Shown here one piece after another: positions 10,660 to 23,842 of a stretch of DNA of 64,000 bases (position 1 is its first letter; each line of letters starts with the position of its first letter). Under the pieces are notes generated by a model. It worked only from the letters and a program-made list of their open reading frames with translations, did no database searches and had not been told where the DNA came from. The stretch is from the NCBI RefSeq assembly GCF_026213295.1, contig NC_079413.1:17931530-17995529 (forward strand), in the 5' to 3' direction. The translations under genes were made by a program, and so were the position numbers. The DNA comes from Gadus chalcogrammus (taxonomy: Eukaryota; Chordata; Actinopteri; Gadiformes; Gadidae).

Positions 10660-13210
10660 ACGATTTACCCTGTGCAGACTAACCCAGAGTTTTCGGTTCC
10701 ACAGCAGCGGTTATGCATTAGTTCAATCAACTCGGGGTTGGTTAACCCAGGGTTGTGTGCGTCACCGCCAAACCTAAAAAGACGTGATGTATGGATCATG
10801 GAAACCCTGATCGAAATGGCGAAACGGGCCGCTTATTTCAATGAAATGGAACTTCAGGTTCTCCTGGGGAGCTATGACGAGGAGGACATTATCACAAGAA
10901 AAGGGAACGCTAAAGCCTCTGCAACCCGGAGAACCAAAGCCTGGCAGTGGATCGCTGACCGCGTAAATGCGTTAGTTAAACGTCAAAAGCATGATCCTTA
11001 ATATTTGAGCCATGAATATATAAATATCCCAGTTAAGCATTCTTAAAGATCCTACCACATAACCCCTTTCTTCTAAAAAAATATATACTCCGATGGCTTC
11101 CAAGCGGTCAGCGGATCAAGTATAAAAATGAAGTATAAAAAACATACAAACTGGTAAGCTTTTCCCACCATCGTATTAGTATAAATTTAAATAAGCCATT
11201 TTTTTAAGCCAATCGTGAAAAGGCCGACAGTCGGCAGACTGGATCTGGCCCTCAAATTGTCTTGACCCTGGTGGAGGAGCTGTTAATAAACATAAATTCA
11301 GGGCGCCCTGGCATGGAGGGGGTACCCGGATGTACCTACCTCCTCAGAGAGTCAGGGGCCATACCCCACTGGTTGAATGTAGGTTTTTGTGTTTTCTTGT
11401 ATTTTAGATTTTTTTTTGCCTTCGAAGTAACACATGCAAACCATGTGCTTGCCACAGCGCATACTATTCCAAATGTTTCTTTTTTTGGTAACTGGGTAGA
11501 AAACCTAAAAGTGACAATTCATCAACTTCACAGAATAATAATTGTTTTTTGTCTCTCCAATAATAAGTAAAAATAATAATATAAAAAAAATTGTGACAGT
11601 TGTAAATAAAATATTTTTTCTAAGCCTCAAGGATGTTTTGATGCCGAGTTTTGTTAAGTCACGCTCAGACTAGTGTCATTTGTATATTACAATTAAAAAA
11701 AAAAATCCCCCCGTGACACTGTCACCTTTTTTCCTCTGAGGAGTTTGCAGGTCTGAAGTATTACTCAGATAAGTTTTTAAGTTTGAGGGAAAGCTTCACG
11801 TTAACTTTAACCTTACATCTGTATTGAAATCAAAGTATTCAAGATGTTTTACCATGATCATTTGAAGATATGAGCCACACAAAGTATCAAATATATTAAA
11901 GAATAACAACTCATTACGCTTGGATGAATGAATAATATTTTTTTTTTATTAAACAATTAGTGTGACAACAAGAACAAGTGAGTGCGATTGTGTTAACAGA
12001 TTCAACAATGGACACAGCAGGGAACATTATATACTTAGGGCAAACCATTAACATATAACGTTGCAAATATACTATACTTTATGCCATTACAATACTTATA
12101 ATAGCCCTGAGCAAATTCAAAATTGGTTTAGATCAATGGTCATATCATGGTTGGCTGTAGTGTGCAGCGTTTGGATGCTCCAATCGGTCCGAAGAAATGG
12201 ATGGCAATGGTCAGCCGTCAACTTACAAGTGACAGGGGTCAGCAACAGTCAAAAACTATGTAATGTAAGTAATGTTCACATCACTTGCTAGCATTTCAAA
12301 GGGCATAATAATTCTGTAGTTTAGAGAGTGTAGAGAATTATGAATTTTTCAATGATATTTGAAGTGCAATGGAAACTGATCTTACAAGCCTACCTACAGG
12401 TACACTTTGAAGATGACCAATTCACTGCCACAAAATGAGAAGGGATGTTGAAGTTGAGGCCCGATGCAGTCCCAACAGTTTTCATTCATCGCCCTAAGCC
12501 GAAGAGGAGGAAACCCCCTTCTGTGAGGGTGCCTCCAGAACCAAGTGCAACGGACCACACATATTGCGCCAAATTAAACTTCGGTGTGATCCATGCAGCT
12601 GACAATATTCCCCATTTCATGTAATTCAAGGATAGACTACACTCCTAATGAGATTACATAATTCATATTTGTACATTCAGTTTAAAAAACAACCAGAGGT
12701 CAGGGATTCTCTGAGGATTTGCACACAATGTAGATAATCGACACATTTCTACCCAATTAACAATTGCCGGTAGATCCATTGATACATTTTATTGGTTTCT
12801 GATTGTGGCAGCTGATTTAATTCACATTACAGAAATATTTAGCTTTAATTAATTTTCTTACATTGCCTTACATTGGAGATGACAGTAGTTGCAAAGGCAA
12901 AATACATATAACAGCAACATTACCTTGTAATTGTTAGAGATTGAGGGAAAAATTGAGGTTAATTTCAAGAGTGATGAAAAGGACATGACAGGAGACAGTG
13001 AGAGCAATCAAGAGGCCACTTTGCCAGGGGCAGGTGATCCAGGACCAGCTGCTCCAGGGACCAGACTGCCAGGGACTGATGGGGCGACTGTGGAGGACCT
13101 AATAAGGCAACTTAGGGCTCTTGTAAAACAAAAAATAATCAATTTGGCCCTAAGAAAGAGAAACAATTCAGTCAACAAGAAGTTAAGACGAAAAAGCCAT
13201 ACAGGTTAAA
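10660..13210 (+). pseudogene. Decayed transposon gene remnants: MYB/SANT-like domain, THAP finger pieces, coiled-coil tail
   Basis: 10798-11001 encodes about 67 residues with the SANT/MYB-like signature seen in Harbinger accessory proteins (AAYFNEMELQVLLGSYDEED, then ITRKGNAKASATRR and AWQWIADRVNAL), ending in a stop. 11240-11330 continues the same family tail (TLVEELLININSGRPGMEGV) in another frame. 12146-12215 has a broken THAP start (MVGCS, frameshift, AAFGCSNRSEE), and 12404-12540 the THAP end (VHFEDDQFT, an in-frame stop, then LRPDAVPTVF). 12931-13209 is a 92-residue frame with a basic, leucine-spaced tail (DLIRQLRALVKQKI). The stops and shifts show it is dead. Whether this is one gene with introns or two neighbouring transposons cannot be settled here. 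Confidence 0.6.
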
Positions 13211-13837
13211 TTCACCGCCCATCATAATCAGCATTGTTGAAGCGGCGGAATCTGTAGGGCTTCATGTGCTAACCATCACCCTTTCCAGGATATAATTAAA
13301 CAAAGTTATTTCTACTAGCTATCGCATCATAAAACCCGTCCTTAAATCAACCTAAATCCTAGTAATCCAACATAAATAACTAACTAAATAAAAGTTAGAT
13401 TCACCACTGAACTTCGTAATTGTTGGTGTAGATACCTTCACATGGCGAAGTCGAGCTAACAAACCAGCAGGCAATCGGTCGTCTACCAAGATAAATGTAT
13501 ACATAATTACGCTGTGCATTTACAAATAAATATCAGTATATGCATCATAAAGGGCCTCTGATACAATATAGACAGTTGACAATTCAAAACAGGTAGCCAT
13601 TTAATCAATTTACCTCAGAAGTTACTCGACGGCCAGCAATGGAAATTAATGATCTCCTACGCCGTAAAATGGTTGTTTGGAACTATTCGAGGCTCCATAC
13701 CCCGGAAGTAGGAGCTACAACGGAGTCCAATGGAAGTGTCGCCACTCTGTTATATCTACCACTCTGACATAGCCTATGCTGGTGGTGGGCACTGCTGTTG
13801 GACCCCCTCTCTGGACACACACCCCCTCTCTGGACAC
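13211..13837. other. Non-coding, probable 3' part of the same dead transposon
   Basis: AT-rich sequence with the phrase CCCCGGAAGTAGGAGC near 13700, common in fish Harbinger-like copies. At 13796-13837 the flank becomes a degenerate minisatellite of CTGGACACACCCCCTCT units, which resumes at 15144-15240. Confidence 0.35.
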
Positions 13838-14159
13838 TAGGGGTGCAATGGATCACAAAACTCACAGTTCGGATCGTGTTACGGTTTTTGAGTCACGGGT
13901 CGGATCATTTTCGGATCAACAACAACAATAAGGATAAGACAAATGTGACTTTAAATAAAATCTTCAAATGTGTTAAAACAAAATAAAGTGAAAAATTAGG
14001 TAATAATCCTGCTTTAAGCATAGTCAATATTTTTAAAAAATTGAGGCATTATTCCTTTTTAACAAGGATAGTCAATTATCCCTAACCCTGGATTTACAAT
14101 TCAGGATGTCTCTATTGCCTGGGGAGAGTTTAGAGTCTAGACTCTCCCAAGGCAATGCA

Positions 14160-14460
14160 GACATCCTCATCTGCTTTTTTTCCATCAAGTATGGTAGCGA
14201 AATACACTTTCTGTCGTGTTTTATTTGGCATTTTGTAAATCCATGGATTTCGGATGGAAGACTCATTGCAAGGGAGGTTGGTTGTAGTCTTTTCGCTCGG
14301 TTCTAGCCCTACTGTTGATACGGGGAACCAAGCGAATAGACCACAACCAAACATAAGCATGTCCGGTTCCGGTTTCCGTTTCAATGGGATTTACAGAACT
14401 CCAAATAAAACACAACAGAAACTGTATTTCGCTACGATACTTGATGATGGGCTGTTCTGC
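14160..14460. mobile_element. Imperfect foldback inside element D
   Basis: CATCAAGTATGGTAGCGAAA at about 14186 and its near reverse complement TTTCGCTACGATACTTGATG at about 14428 bracket a further inverted pair (GTAAATCCATGG / CAATGGGATTTAC and CGCTCGGTTC / GAACCAAGCG). The overlapping frames on both strands are a consequence of the foldback. Confidence 0.6.
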
Positions 14461-14543
14461 AACAAACAAATTTCTCCTACGGGGGATTAATAAAGTTGTA
14501 GCTTATTTTATCTTATCTTATGTTGTTAATACCGGAATTGTCC

Positions 14544-15022
14544 TTTACGCCTCGTTTCCACATACGTACATTCTCGTATGCGATCCAACCGTCTCCGACC
14601 GAAAGTCCATTCATTCCTATGTGATTCTCCGTAATGTCCGTTTTTCCTCCGAGACTCCTCCCCTCCGTAAAATATCTGTCCGGTATGTCCGTAATATACG
14701 TTCAAAAAATTAAACTTTCGCCGTCGTTTTACGGAGATACCGTATGAAAGTTTTTATGTTTTTCACAATACATGCAAGTACCTGGCAGGCCAAACTCCTC
14801 GCCGATCTCTTTCCAAGCCTGGTTGGTTTTGTTTTTATCTCTGTATATGTCGATCCTCATGTTCCAAAGTACCGGTCTCCTAAAAACGGCCATTATCATA
14901 CGCTCCCCCATCTTTTGTCCGTAAATAAATTCATGTCCGTACGTAAAACACTAACGACTCCTTCGGTAAATTTACGGAAGCACGGATACGATAAACATAC
15001 GTATGTGGAAACGAGGCGTAAA
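14544..15022. mobile_element. MITE with TTTACGCCTCG termini inside element D
   Basis: Left end TTTACGCCTCGTTTCCACAT and right end ATGTGGAAACGAGGCGTAAA form perfect 24-bp terminal inverted repeats including the following ACGTA. 479 bp, non-coding, with internal TACGGA motifs. The superfamily is uncertain; a TTA/TAA-type target is possible. Confidence 0.75.
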
Positions 15023-15151
15023 ACATGCGCTGATCACGTGAACGCACAACTTTTTTTCAGCCGATCCGCGGATCATTTGCGTCCCGAACTATGAGGGTTG
15101 ATCCGTACGGATCCCGGGTAATCCGTCAACCGTTGCACCACTACTGGACAC

Positions 15152-16330
15152 GCTCCCCTCTCAGGAGTACACCCTCTCTCAGACCACACATCCTCTCTCA
15201 GGACACACCCCCTGTCTCAGACCACACCCCCTCTCAGGTCTGCCTGCTACTGTTCCTGCAGAGGCCAGGAGCCCTTCTGTTACAGGGCTCGGCAGTTCAA
15301 TGGCCCTTGACATATAGTGTGTGTGTTTTGGTTAATTGCCAGGCCATTCGTTTATCACACAGGAACAAAGGGAGAGCTGTCTGAATGTTGTCACTGGGCG
15401 TCAATCTCTTTCTACTTTATATGATTATATATTAACACTCAGCCCTCTGTCCCTCTTATTCAAAGGCTTCATTGGCCTGGAAAGAGCACATTCACACACA
15501 CAAACAAGAACAACACTAATAATAAAATACACATATAAATAAAACATTCTAAAATACAAAATGTAACACACCTTTTTCAAGGTGTGTGCTTGTGTGTGTG
15601 TGTGTGTGTGTGTGTGTACACAGTGAAAAAGTGAACTGTGATGTTTTATGAGACGATGGTCACTTTAGGGCAGAGGTAAGCAAACTTCCCTGGAACTAGG
15701 TTGTAGAATGAGGTCTGCATCTCCCTCTCCTCTCCTCGTGTTGGCTTTTTGTATGTGTCTTTCACCACCTCACACGCCGGGGGGGTAATAAAAGCATTGC
15801 TCGGAGCCGCGGCGGGCCGCTGTCCTCCAGGCTAATGCCTTTATCGTGTCCGCTCCTCCAGAGAACCTCCTCTCTCTGACGGCTGATCCACGGCCAGCTG
15901 CTCAGACTGTCACCACACTGGGGCCACTCGGGGACACGCACGCGCTACTGGGCACTCTGATACACGCTCACATGCACCCGATCATGCATGAAGCGACTCC
16001 GCACACTAACATGCACTTCATCTCCAGACACACATTCATATAGACCCTTGCACACTCCCTTACGTGCACAATACACACACATGCACGCGCGTCTGTCTGC
16101 CGGTGTCACGCGAAAATTGTACCGGCCTACGTCATCAGTTGTTTACATCTTGACAACCTGTCTGGCAACAGACGACGCGATCGTCTGTTGCCGGGCAGGT
16201 TGCAAAAAACATTCGGCTCATGTTTCCAAAAGACGAAATAACATAAAACAGATAAAGGATCGCTAGATAACACTTGTTTTTACTTTATATTTGTATTGTA
16301 TTTAATTGTTTAATCGAATAGCAACAGACG
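15152..16330. other. Intronic non-coding stretch with a short GT repeat
   Basis: 15144-15240 is the resumed CTCAGGACACACCCC minisatellite. 15593-15617 is a short GT run. 15840-16090 is a CA-rich, non-repetitive stretch. Near 16140-16210, GTCTGTTGCCGGGCAGGTTG forms an inverted pair with CAACCTGTCTGGCAACAGAC. No gene. Confidence 0.4.
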
Positions 16331-16604
16331 TTGCTATTCACTCCTTTATGCTGGAGTGGAAAGTACGGTACCGGGACGGAGTAAGGCCGTGACGTACAAG
16401 TTGTTCTGTGCTGTGATTGGCTGAAGAGAAATAGTTAATTCGCTGCGTCCTAAAACTGGACCTTGCGATTTGACATGTTCAATCTCTGGCGACTCCTTGC
16501 AACTCCTTGCAACGACCCGTTCACACCGCCCCTGCGACGTTCTAAAACCATCTTGTTGCAAGCCGTTGCAAGGTGAATCTTTGGTCTGAACTGGGCTTAA
16601 GTCT

Positions 16605-16890
16605 TTCACTTGCTCAATGCACTGGCACAGCAGATCTATGGGCCGATAGTCATTTGGTGATAGCGATAGATAGATTTGTGTGTCATCAGCATAGCAATGA
16701 TGTTCAATATTGTTATTTTGCATGATTTGCCTGAGTGGGAGCATGTAGATGTTGAATAAAGATGGTCCTAAGATCGATCCTTGTGGGACTCCACATGTCA
16801 CGTTGGTTGATTCTGATACAAAGTCGCCAACAAAGTAGTTCCTATTTTAGTAGGTAGGACCTGAACCAATTTAAGACTGTGCCTGAAACG
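16605..16890 (-). pseudogene. Non-LTR retrotransposon reverse transcriptase fragment (L2/CR1-like)
   Basis: Read on the minus strand, the fragment gives FRSYL-type sequence, a frameshift, then TCGVPQGSILGPSLFNIYML and HHCYADDTQIYLSL. VPQGS is motif B and YADD the catalytic motif of a LINE reverse transcriptase. Only about 95 residues survive; the LINE-like sequence stops near 16605, where a different repeat begins (GTTCAGACCAAAGATTCACC in reverse). A dead copy, opposite in orientation to grb2. Confidence 0.8.
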
Positions 16891-16972
16891 TCATTATTTG
16901 ACACTTTAGTATGGTTAAACATGGCTATCAATCAATTATAACAACGTTTATAGGTCATAAAAGTCGAAAAAG
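16884..16972. mobile_element. Terminal fragment of the MITE family found complete at 56970-57454
   Basis: TCATTATTTGACACTTTAGT and TATAACAACGTTTATAGGTC followed by AAAAGTCGAAAAAGC reproduce the end of the 56970 element in inverted order. It is abutted at 16985-17150 by a truncated hAT end (ATCGATTCGTTGTTGCAGCC). Both are non-coding. Confidence 0.65.
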
Positions 16973-17323
16973 CATTATAGGTGGGCGTGCATGAACCATG
17001 AACCAACCTGTCGGCGGCTGGCTGTAAACAGTGTCGCGCCTACGAGTGACGTATTAACCGCGCGACTCAACGAATCGATGACAAAATTCGTTGCCAACGA
17101 TTTTAGTAATAGATTTTTATTGATTTTATCGATTCGTTGTTGCAGCCCTGATATCATGCAACACTCCAACAATCATCAACAGAAACATAAACCCAGTAGA
17201 GACAGAGATAAAGACAGGGCAGGCATCTTTCTGCCTTTCATAAGGAGGAAAATCCTCAGAGTTCCTTATTTTCGGGGAGGGAGCGACCTTTTCCGGCCTT
17301 TATGTATTCAATCATTTTAGTGA

Positions 17324-17731
<408 letters not shown>

Positions 17732-17734
17732 TAA

Positions 17735-18366
<632 letters not shown>

Positions 18367-19304
18367 AGGCCGGCTCTGCCTCCGCCTCCTCCACCGACGC
18401 CGCCATCGACACCACCACCACCATCATAGTCCCTCCAGAACTGACCCCCGCCCCCCCTGATCAGAGAAGACCCCTGGCCTGGGAGCAGAGAGAGGGGGGA
18501 GAGAGGGGTACCTCTCAGACTGCTGAGGACATCCTGTCGCAGCTCCAACGCCATTGGTCTGGTGGGGGGGGGGGGGGGGGGGGAGTGGCCACAACCAAAA
18601 CAGGAAAAGCTCCGCGCTGCCGACTGAAGAGGAATGATTGGATGTCCTGACTCCGCCCCTCCAGCTCCAGGCCCCTCCCCGTTCACATGCCCCTCCCACA
18701 TCCCTCTGCTTTATATTTTCTTGCCGTGCCTCGCCGCATGCCCCTCCTCCGGTCGCCCACGACGACGACTCAACGCATCAACCTAACTACGTTTTAAAGA
18801 AGAAAATGAAATTACAGTAAAAATGTAAAAAGAAAAAAAAGATTAGATGGCACAACAAAAAAAGGCTGAAGGTGGAGACCGAGCGTCCATCTTGTTCTCA
18901 GCGGCCATCTTGTGCTCGGCGGCCATCTTGTGCGCGGCACCGTGCTCCTCAGTGTTGTACCAGCTTCAGGCTGTATAAATAAATCAAGTATAGAGAGAAT
19001 CCATTTTTTAAGAATATATATTATATATTTGTATGTGTTTGTCCGTTTTACCTCTCATCACAACTTTTTCTTTTTAATTTGTAAATTATGTTTGATTTCA
19101 TGTTTATTCCTGAGAAAGACCCCCTTGTAGCGCTAGGAATACTGAGACGTCAGTGTGTTATTGTTATCCTTACCCCCCGCCCCCCCCCGGCTCATTAAAG
19201 CTTGTCTGCTGAACACGAGCGTCTGAACCATGTTGTTAAACGATGAATAAAGCTCTCCTCCTCCTTCCTGTCCATGATGTGATCGGATAAGAGCCTGAAA
19301 GAGC

Positions 19305-19505
19305 TCCTCTATCCACTGAGAGGGCTTGAACCAGGGCCTCTAACGAGGCTCTTAACTAGGCTCGAACCGGGGCCTCTTAACGAGGCTTGAATAAGGGCCT
19401 CTAAGGAGCCTTCTCGTGGGTCCTTAACAAGGCCCCTAAAGAGGCTCTAATCAAGTCCCTAAATTAGGCTCTTAAAGAGGCCCCTAACGAGGCTCTTAAG
19501 TTCCC
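19305..19505. repeat. Degenerate minisatellite, GAGGCTCTTAAC-type unit
   Basis: Roughly 15-16-bp units such as AACGAGGCTCTTAA and AGGGCCTCTAA recur about twelve times with drift, within the presumed grb2 3'UTR. Confidence 0.7.
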
Positions 19506-20377
19506 AGCAAGTCAGAGCTCGTGTCTCCGCACTCTTCTAGAGCTCTGAGTGTGCCCCCACCACTGTGCATCAAGGCGGGTTGGTCGACTCCCTGGGCGGT
19601 GAATGTAGCCTAACGAGTCTGTAAACATCAAGGGGGTCAGCCATGTCTTGGCATGCCCCCCCTCCCCTGGCAAGCCCCCCCCTCCCTCGGCATGCCCCCT
19701 CTCCCCGTGTTAAAATCTATGTCAATATTCCAGAGGGAGAGAGAACCTCTAGAGGCAGTCGTCATGCCAACGCCATGCACATGCGCGTGTACTCGTTCAT
19801 CCTCTTCCTGTGGTCGCCGAGGGCAACAGAGACGGCATGGGGGGGGGGTCACCTGTGAAGCCACGCCCACACGCCCCCGCAACTCAAATGATAACAAAAG
19901 AGATTGTCTTTTATGCTTCAAAATGAATTTAACAAAGTTGTGTGAGGCGACGTGAATAATGTAAAAGAAAAATAATGGGAAAAAAGATAAGAACGTGTCT
20001 GTCTGTCGGCGTGTGTGCAGCACTTTCTCTGTTGAGCGTTCTGGTCTCACGTCCGGTCCGTGTGTGTTTGTGTTTTTGTGCTTTTACGTTGTCGTTCTCT
20101 CTGAGTGCCTTTTTCTCTCTGGTCGGTCAGTGTTTCTGACCTCTGACCTACCCCCCAACGCGACCAGGGCGACAAACTATGTACAGAATAATTCAAGATG
20201 TATGATCGACCCCCCCCCCCCCCCCCCCCCCCCCCCCGCCCACGACCCCGACCTCTCCTGACCTTTACCCACATGAAACATTCTTTATTTAAGTGTCTGT
20301 CGCCTTCTTTTACCTAATGATATTGTTTTATTTCCTGCTTTTTTTATTTGCATTTTTTTTGTTTTTTGTTTTTCATT

Positions 20378-20383
20378 AATAAA
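20378..20383 (+). promoter_or_regulatory. grb2: Candidate distal poly(A) signal of grb2
   Basis: Canonical AATAAA in a T-rich context (TTTTTCATTAATAAAATGC), followed by a genomic A run at 20394-20405. It is the last good signal before sequence becomes transposon-like. Confidence 0.55.
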
Positions 20384-20409
20384 ATGCAATTATTAAAAAA
20401 AAAAAGCTC

Positions 20410-20930
20410 CAGTGGCTGTGGCCTCTGATTGTATCGACCGTTCTCTCGTCAGATAGTTCCACTACCTGTTGAACTGCACACCTGTGGTGGCGCTACTAGC
20501 TGTACTAAAAGCCTACGGCTCCTTTAAACGCGTCTGCATAATTGAATTGTACGTCATGAGCGACTTGAGCAACCAAAGCAGAAAAGAAATATTCGCAGCG
20601 AAACTTGACGCTTTGGTCGCTCCTGGTGTGGACTTACAGTAAGGGTTTAGTTTGTTAATGCAAGAGGTTTTTTGGATATGTTGGCGAAGTAAAAATTATG
20701 TTCAGAACCTTGATTTAAATAATTAACATTGCAAATGAAAATCAAAGTGGCAGTGGTTATGAAAGGACTGTGGGGGGGAGGGAGGAGGGGGGGTTAAAGG
20801 GTTAAAGTAAAATTTATATTAATAAATTTAAAACACTCGTCGCAGGTCACATTTTGTTGTGCACGTCTTGCGGTCATGGGCTTGCGGTGACCTCCGTCAT
20901 CAACAGGGAGGATGCTAAGGCCCATTCACA
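20410..20930. other. Intergenic non-coding stretch
   Basis: Contains CTGTGGTGGCGCTACTAGCT near 20480, a phrase found at the ends of some fish repeats, and a G-rich patch at 20770-20800. No gene. Confidence 0.35.
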
Positions 20931-21073
20931 CCCTACGGTAAATACGGATATGGACAATTTCGTCTGGTCCCGGAGGTATTTCGTCCGTCAATGGGTCCGT
21001 TGCCTCTGAGCTTACGAATCCGGAGTGCTACGGGAGAAACGGAGCAATACCACCGGAAATCGAGGCGGCTGTA

Positions 21074-21812
21074 TAGAGTGGCGAAGTTCCGCCCCTTCCG
21101 GTAGAGCTCATGGGACCTATGAGATCGAAAAATATGAATGGGTGTCAATGGAGAGAAAATAATTATTTTCTGGTCCCAGTCTTTATATGCCCTGGATTAC
21201 ACATATGTTTGTGGATTTAAATGATAATTTTTCATGCAAAGAAAACTAAAAAATTGCGTGAAGAAGTTTGATAATTTTAGGTTTTATGTGAGGCCGCTTT
21301 GTGAACTACAGCTCTCCGCTGCTCTCGACGCATATGATATACGTCACCACACCCGCACTTGGAACTCGGAAAAGAGATGGCACATAGAGATGGCACATAA
21401 CAAAAACTCTCCACATGCCCCGACTTATAGTGGTTTTCACCTCTTTCTATGCTTTTATCCTTGCCTTGAAAAAAAGTGGTGAAGTGGAGCAGAGAGATCG
21501 CCATCTCTGTGCCGAGTTCCAAGTGCGGGTGTGGTGACGTATATCCTATGCGTCGAGAGCAGCGAAGAGCTGTAGTTCACAAAGCGGCCTCACATAAAAC
21601 CTAAGATTATCAAACTTCTTCATGAAAATTTTTAGTTTTCTTTGCATGAAAAATTATCATTTAAATCCACAAACAACATATGTGTAATCCAGGGCATATA
21701 AAGAATGGGACCAGAAAATAATTATTTTCTCTCCATTGACACCCATTCATATTTTTCGATCTCATAGGTCCCATGAGCTCTACCGGAAGGGGCGTGACTT
21801 CGCCACTCTAGA
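21074..21812. mobile_element. Palindromic MITE with about 310-bp arms
   Basis: The left arm (21074-21383, starting AGAGTGGCGAAG) is repeated as a near-perfect reverse complement at about 21498-21812. Both arms contain CTACCGGAAGGGGCG, TTTTTCGATCTCATAGGTCC and GGTGTGGTGACGTATAT, or their complements. The spacer is about 115 bp. 20930-21073 has an unrelated CGGAGGTATTTCGTCCGT phrase that may belong to a further element. No coding sequence; the frames over the arms are mirror images. Confidence 0.85.
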
Positions 21813-21854
21813 GTCAAAAGTCAGACCATTCGCGAAAATAGAGAAAATAGAGTA

Positions 21855-21930
21855 GTATAATATCTGCTATGTTATATATACATATATATATACATATATA
21901 CATACATACATATATACATACATATGAAAA
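21855..21930. repeat. AT-rich TATACA/CATA microsatellite
   Basis: Alternating TATATACATA and CATACATA units between two transposons. Confidence 0.8.
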
Positions 21931-22191
21931 CGGCTAATAAAACGTTTGAAGTGGCGTTTCGAAAAGAGAAAAATTACATTTTTTTAGTACATGGCATAAA
22001 GATAATTATGAGCCTTTGATTGATATCCAGTCATTTTTTGCGGAGACACATTCCTGTTCCCCACTTGTATTGGAGTGAACGGAGATATCTACTTCTGGGC
22101 TCTATGAATCGAGTGCCATGCCGTAATTCCGACGCCTCATTGTTCCGACGTCTCAATAGCCGCGTTTACATGGACACATCTATGCCGCATG

Positions 22192-22800
22192 GTCATTTAT
22201 ACAACGGGGGACCTAAATCCAGCGATCTGATTGGTTCCCAACTGTTGTATAATGAGCGTATACATAACTGCTATGACGCCCGATCATTTTGTGAAAGTTT
22301 GCATATCACTCCGCGCCTGGAAGTATAAACAGTTACAAAGTAAAACATATGTTGGATGATGGAGAGCGTGTAAATGTTGTTACTCCGGGAGTGAGCAAGG
22401 CGATGGAGAGACTAACGAAAGCTTAGGCACACGGCGAGTGAACTGCTCCATAGGATAAATTGCCGGCGAACCGCTCTATCGGAGCCTTCTCTCGGAGGGA
22501 CGCTAAAGTGTGTTGCATAGCGACCGTCGATGCATAGCGGCAGCCAGGAGGGACTACTTTTTTGTATTCTTTAATTAAACGGCTATTTTGACTTTCTTGG
22601 TTTCTTTTTAAATGTAGTGTGTCTATGACTTTCGTTTCGCCATAATAGTAACCGTTGTATAAAAGCAAGAGATCAGTTCAGTCAGTGGCATGTGCTCATT
22701 ATACCACTGTGAAGGGGGTCGCCGGCCCTCCGCTGCGCGTCGGGGCCGGACAACGCCCCTTAACAGTGGTATAATGAGCACATACCACAGCCTGGCGTGA
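22192..22800. mobile_element. Insert in copy 1 with TTATACAACGG ends and a foldback
   Basis: Copy 2 of the family lacks this segment. TTTATACAACGG near 22196 and CCGTTGTATAA near 22654 form an inverted pair. 22691-22710 (TGTGCTCATTATACCACTGT) and 22763-22782 are perfect 20-bp inverted arms enclosing a GC-rich centre with CGCTGCGCGTCGG. Exact ends uncertain; one or two elements may be present. Confidence 0.55.
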
Positions 22801-23200
22801 TCTATTGCTTAAGTATACGCCTCATTCGGAATACAATTATCTGTTCGGCATAGATTCTATGCCGAATAGAATAGGTGGTGCAGTCCGTTTTAAATCGCCA
22901 TGTATACACTTATTCCGCATAGATTGGGGTTTAACTTAGAGCAGCCGCAGTAGTTCACTGAGCTCCGTCGATACTTTTAAGCACACCGAACTTCACCGCT
23001 GTCAAGGAAAGTGGATTTATTGCCTGATTCACGTCTTTGTTATCACTCCGTAAAAGTAGTCCGGTAAGCGTGTCCGGTTGCTAAGCGACGGGACATGGGT
23101 GTTTATTAATGAGGTGTCCGCGCGCGTCCGAGATAACTGTAAATTAGTAGGCTACTACTAGTACTTTTGCAGGCTGAACGTTAAAATACTTCTTAACTTA

Positions 23201-23807
23201 TGGCCGGTTCAGACTACACGATTCTCAGACATTCCTCCACGATTTACCATGTCACACTATACGATCGCAGAGTCAGGAAATCGGGGCTTGTCTCGTCGTA
23301 AAACTGGCCACACTACAAGATTCTCAGACATTCCTCCACGATTTAACATGTCACACTTTAAGCGTCTTATCGTTCGATTAGAGTACCATATTAAGCGCTA
23401 TATAGGCCTACATTTTATTTATTATTATTATTATTACTATACGATCTCAGAGCCAGGAAATCGGGGCTTGTCTCGTAGTAAGACTGGCCACACAACAAGA
23501 TTCGACGGTGCGATGCTCTCTACTTTGTATCATTCACGTTTGCACGTTTGTTTATATCTGCTCAATGCGGCAATTCCTCACAGTAGTTGCGTTGCGCGTG
23601 ACATGAACTATAAAAAGTAGACGCAGCAACAACGTAGCCTGGCAACACAGCCAGATCTTCTTGATCGAATTAATTTTTGCGGTTGTTACTCCTAATCAGC
23701 GTAGTGCAGTGAAGGCAGTTGGTAAACACTGCGCGTGAGCTCCAGCTGTTCGCGGGCTTCCCTCACGCAACTGGGGGCGTGGTTCCCTCATGTCATGTTA
23801 TTAAAGG

Positions 23808-23842
<35 letters not shown>

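Larger units (their letters stand above)
13838..15143. mobile_element. hAT-type element D with 8-bp target duplication
   Basis: Starts TAGGGGTGCAATGGATCAC and ends CCGTCAACCGTTGCACCACTA. It is flanked on both sides by CTGGACAC (13830-13837 and 15144-15151), which is part of the surrounding minisatellite unit. It carries two internal foldbacks (14160-14460 and 14544-15022). No transposase frame. Confidence 0.88.
18367..20400 (+). other. grb2: Probable grb2 3' untranslated region
   Basis: After the stop the sequence is GC-rich and simple: CACCACCAC repeats, a G run near 18561-18582, and repeated GCGGCCATCTTGTGC at about 18900. Candidate poly(A) signals are AATAAA at 18978 and 19246, ATTAAA at 19194, and AATAAA at 20378-20383, the last followed within 15 bases by an A run. 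GRB2 mRNAs have long 3'UTRs, so the distal signal is plausible; the actual end needs transcript data. A C run lies at about 20211-20236. Confidence 0.6.
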
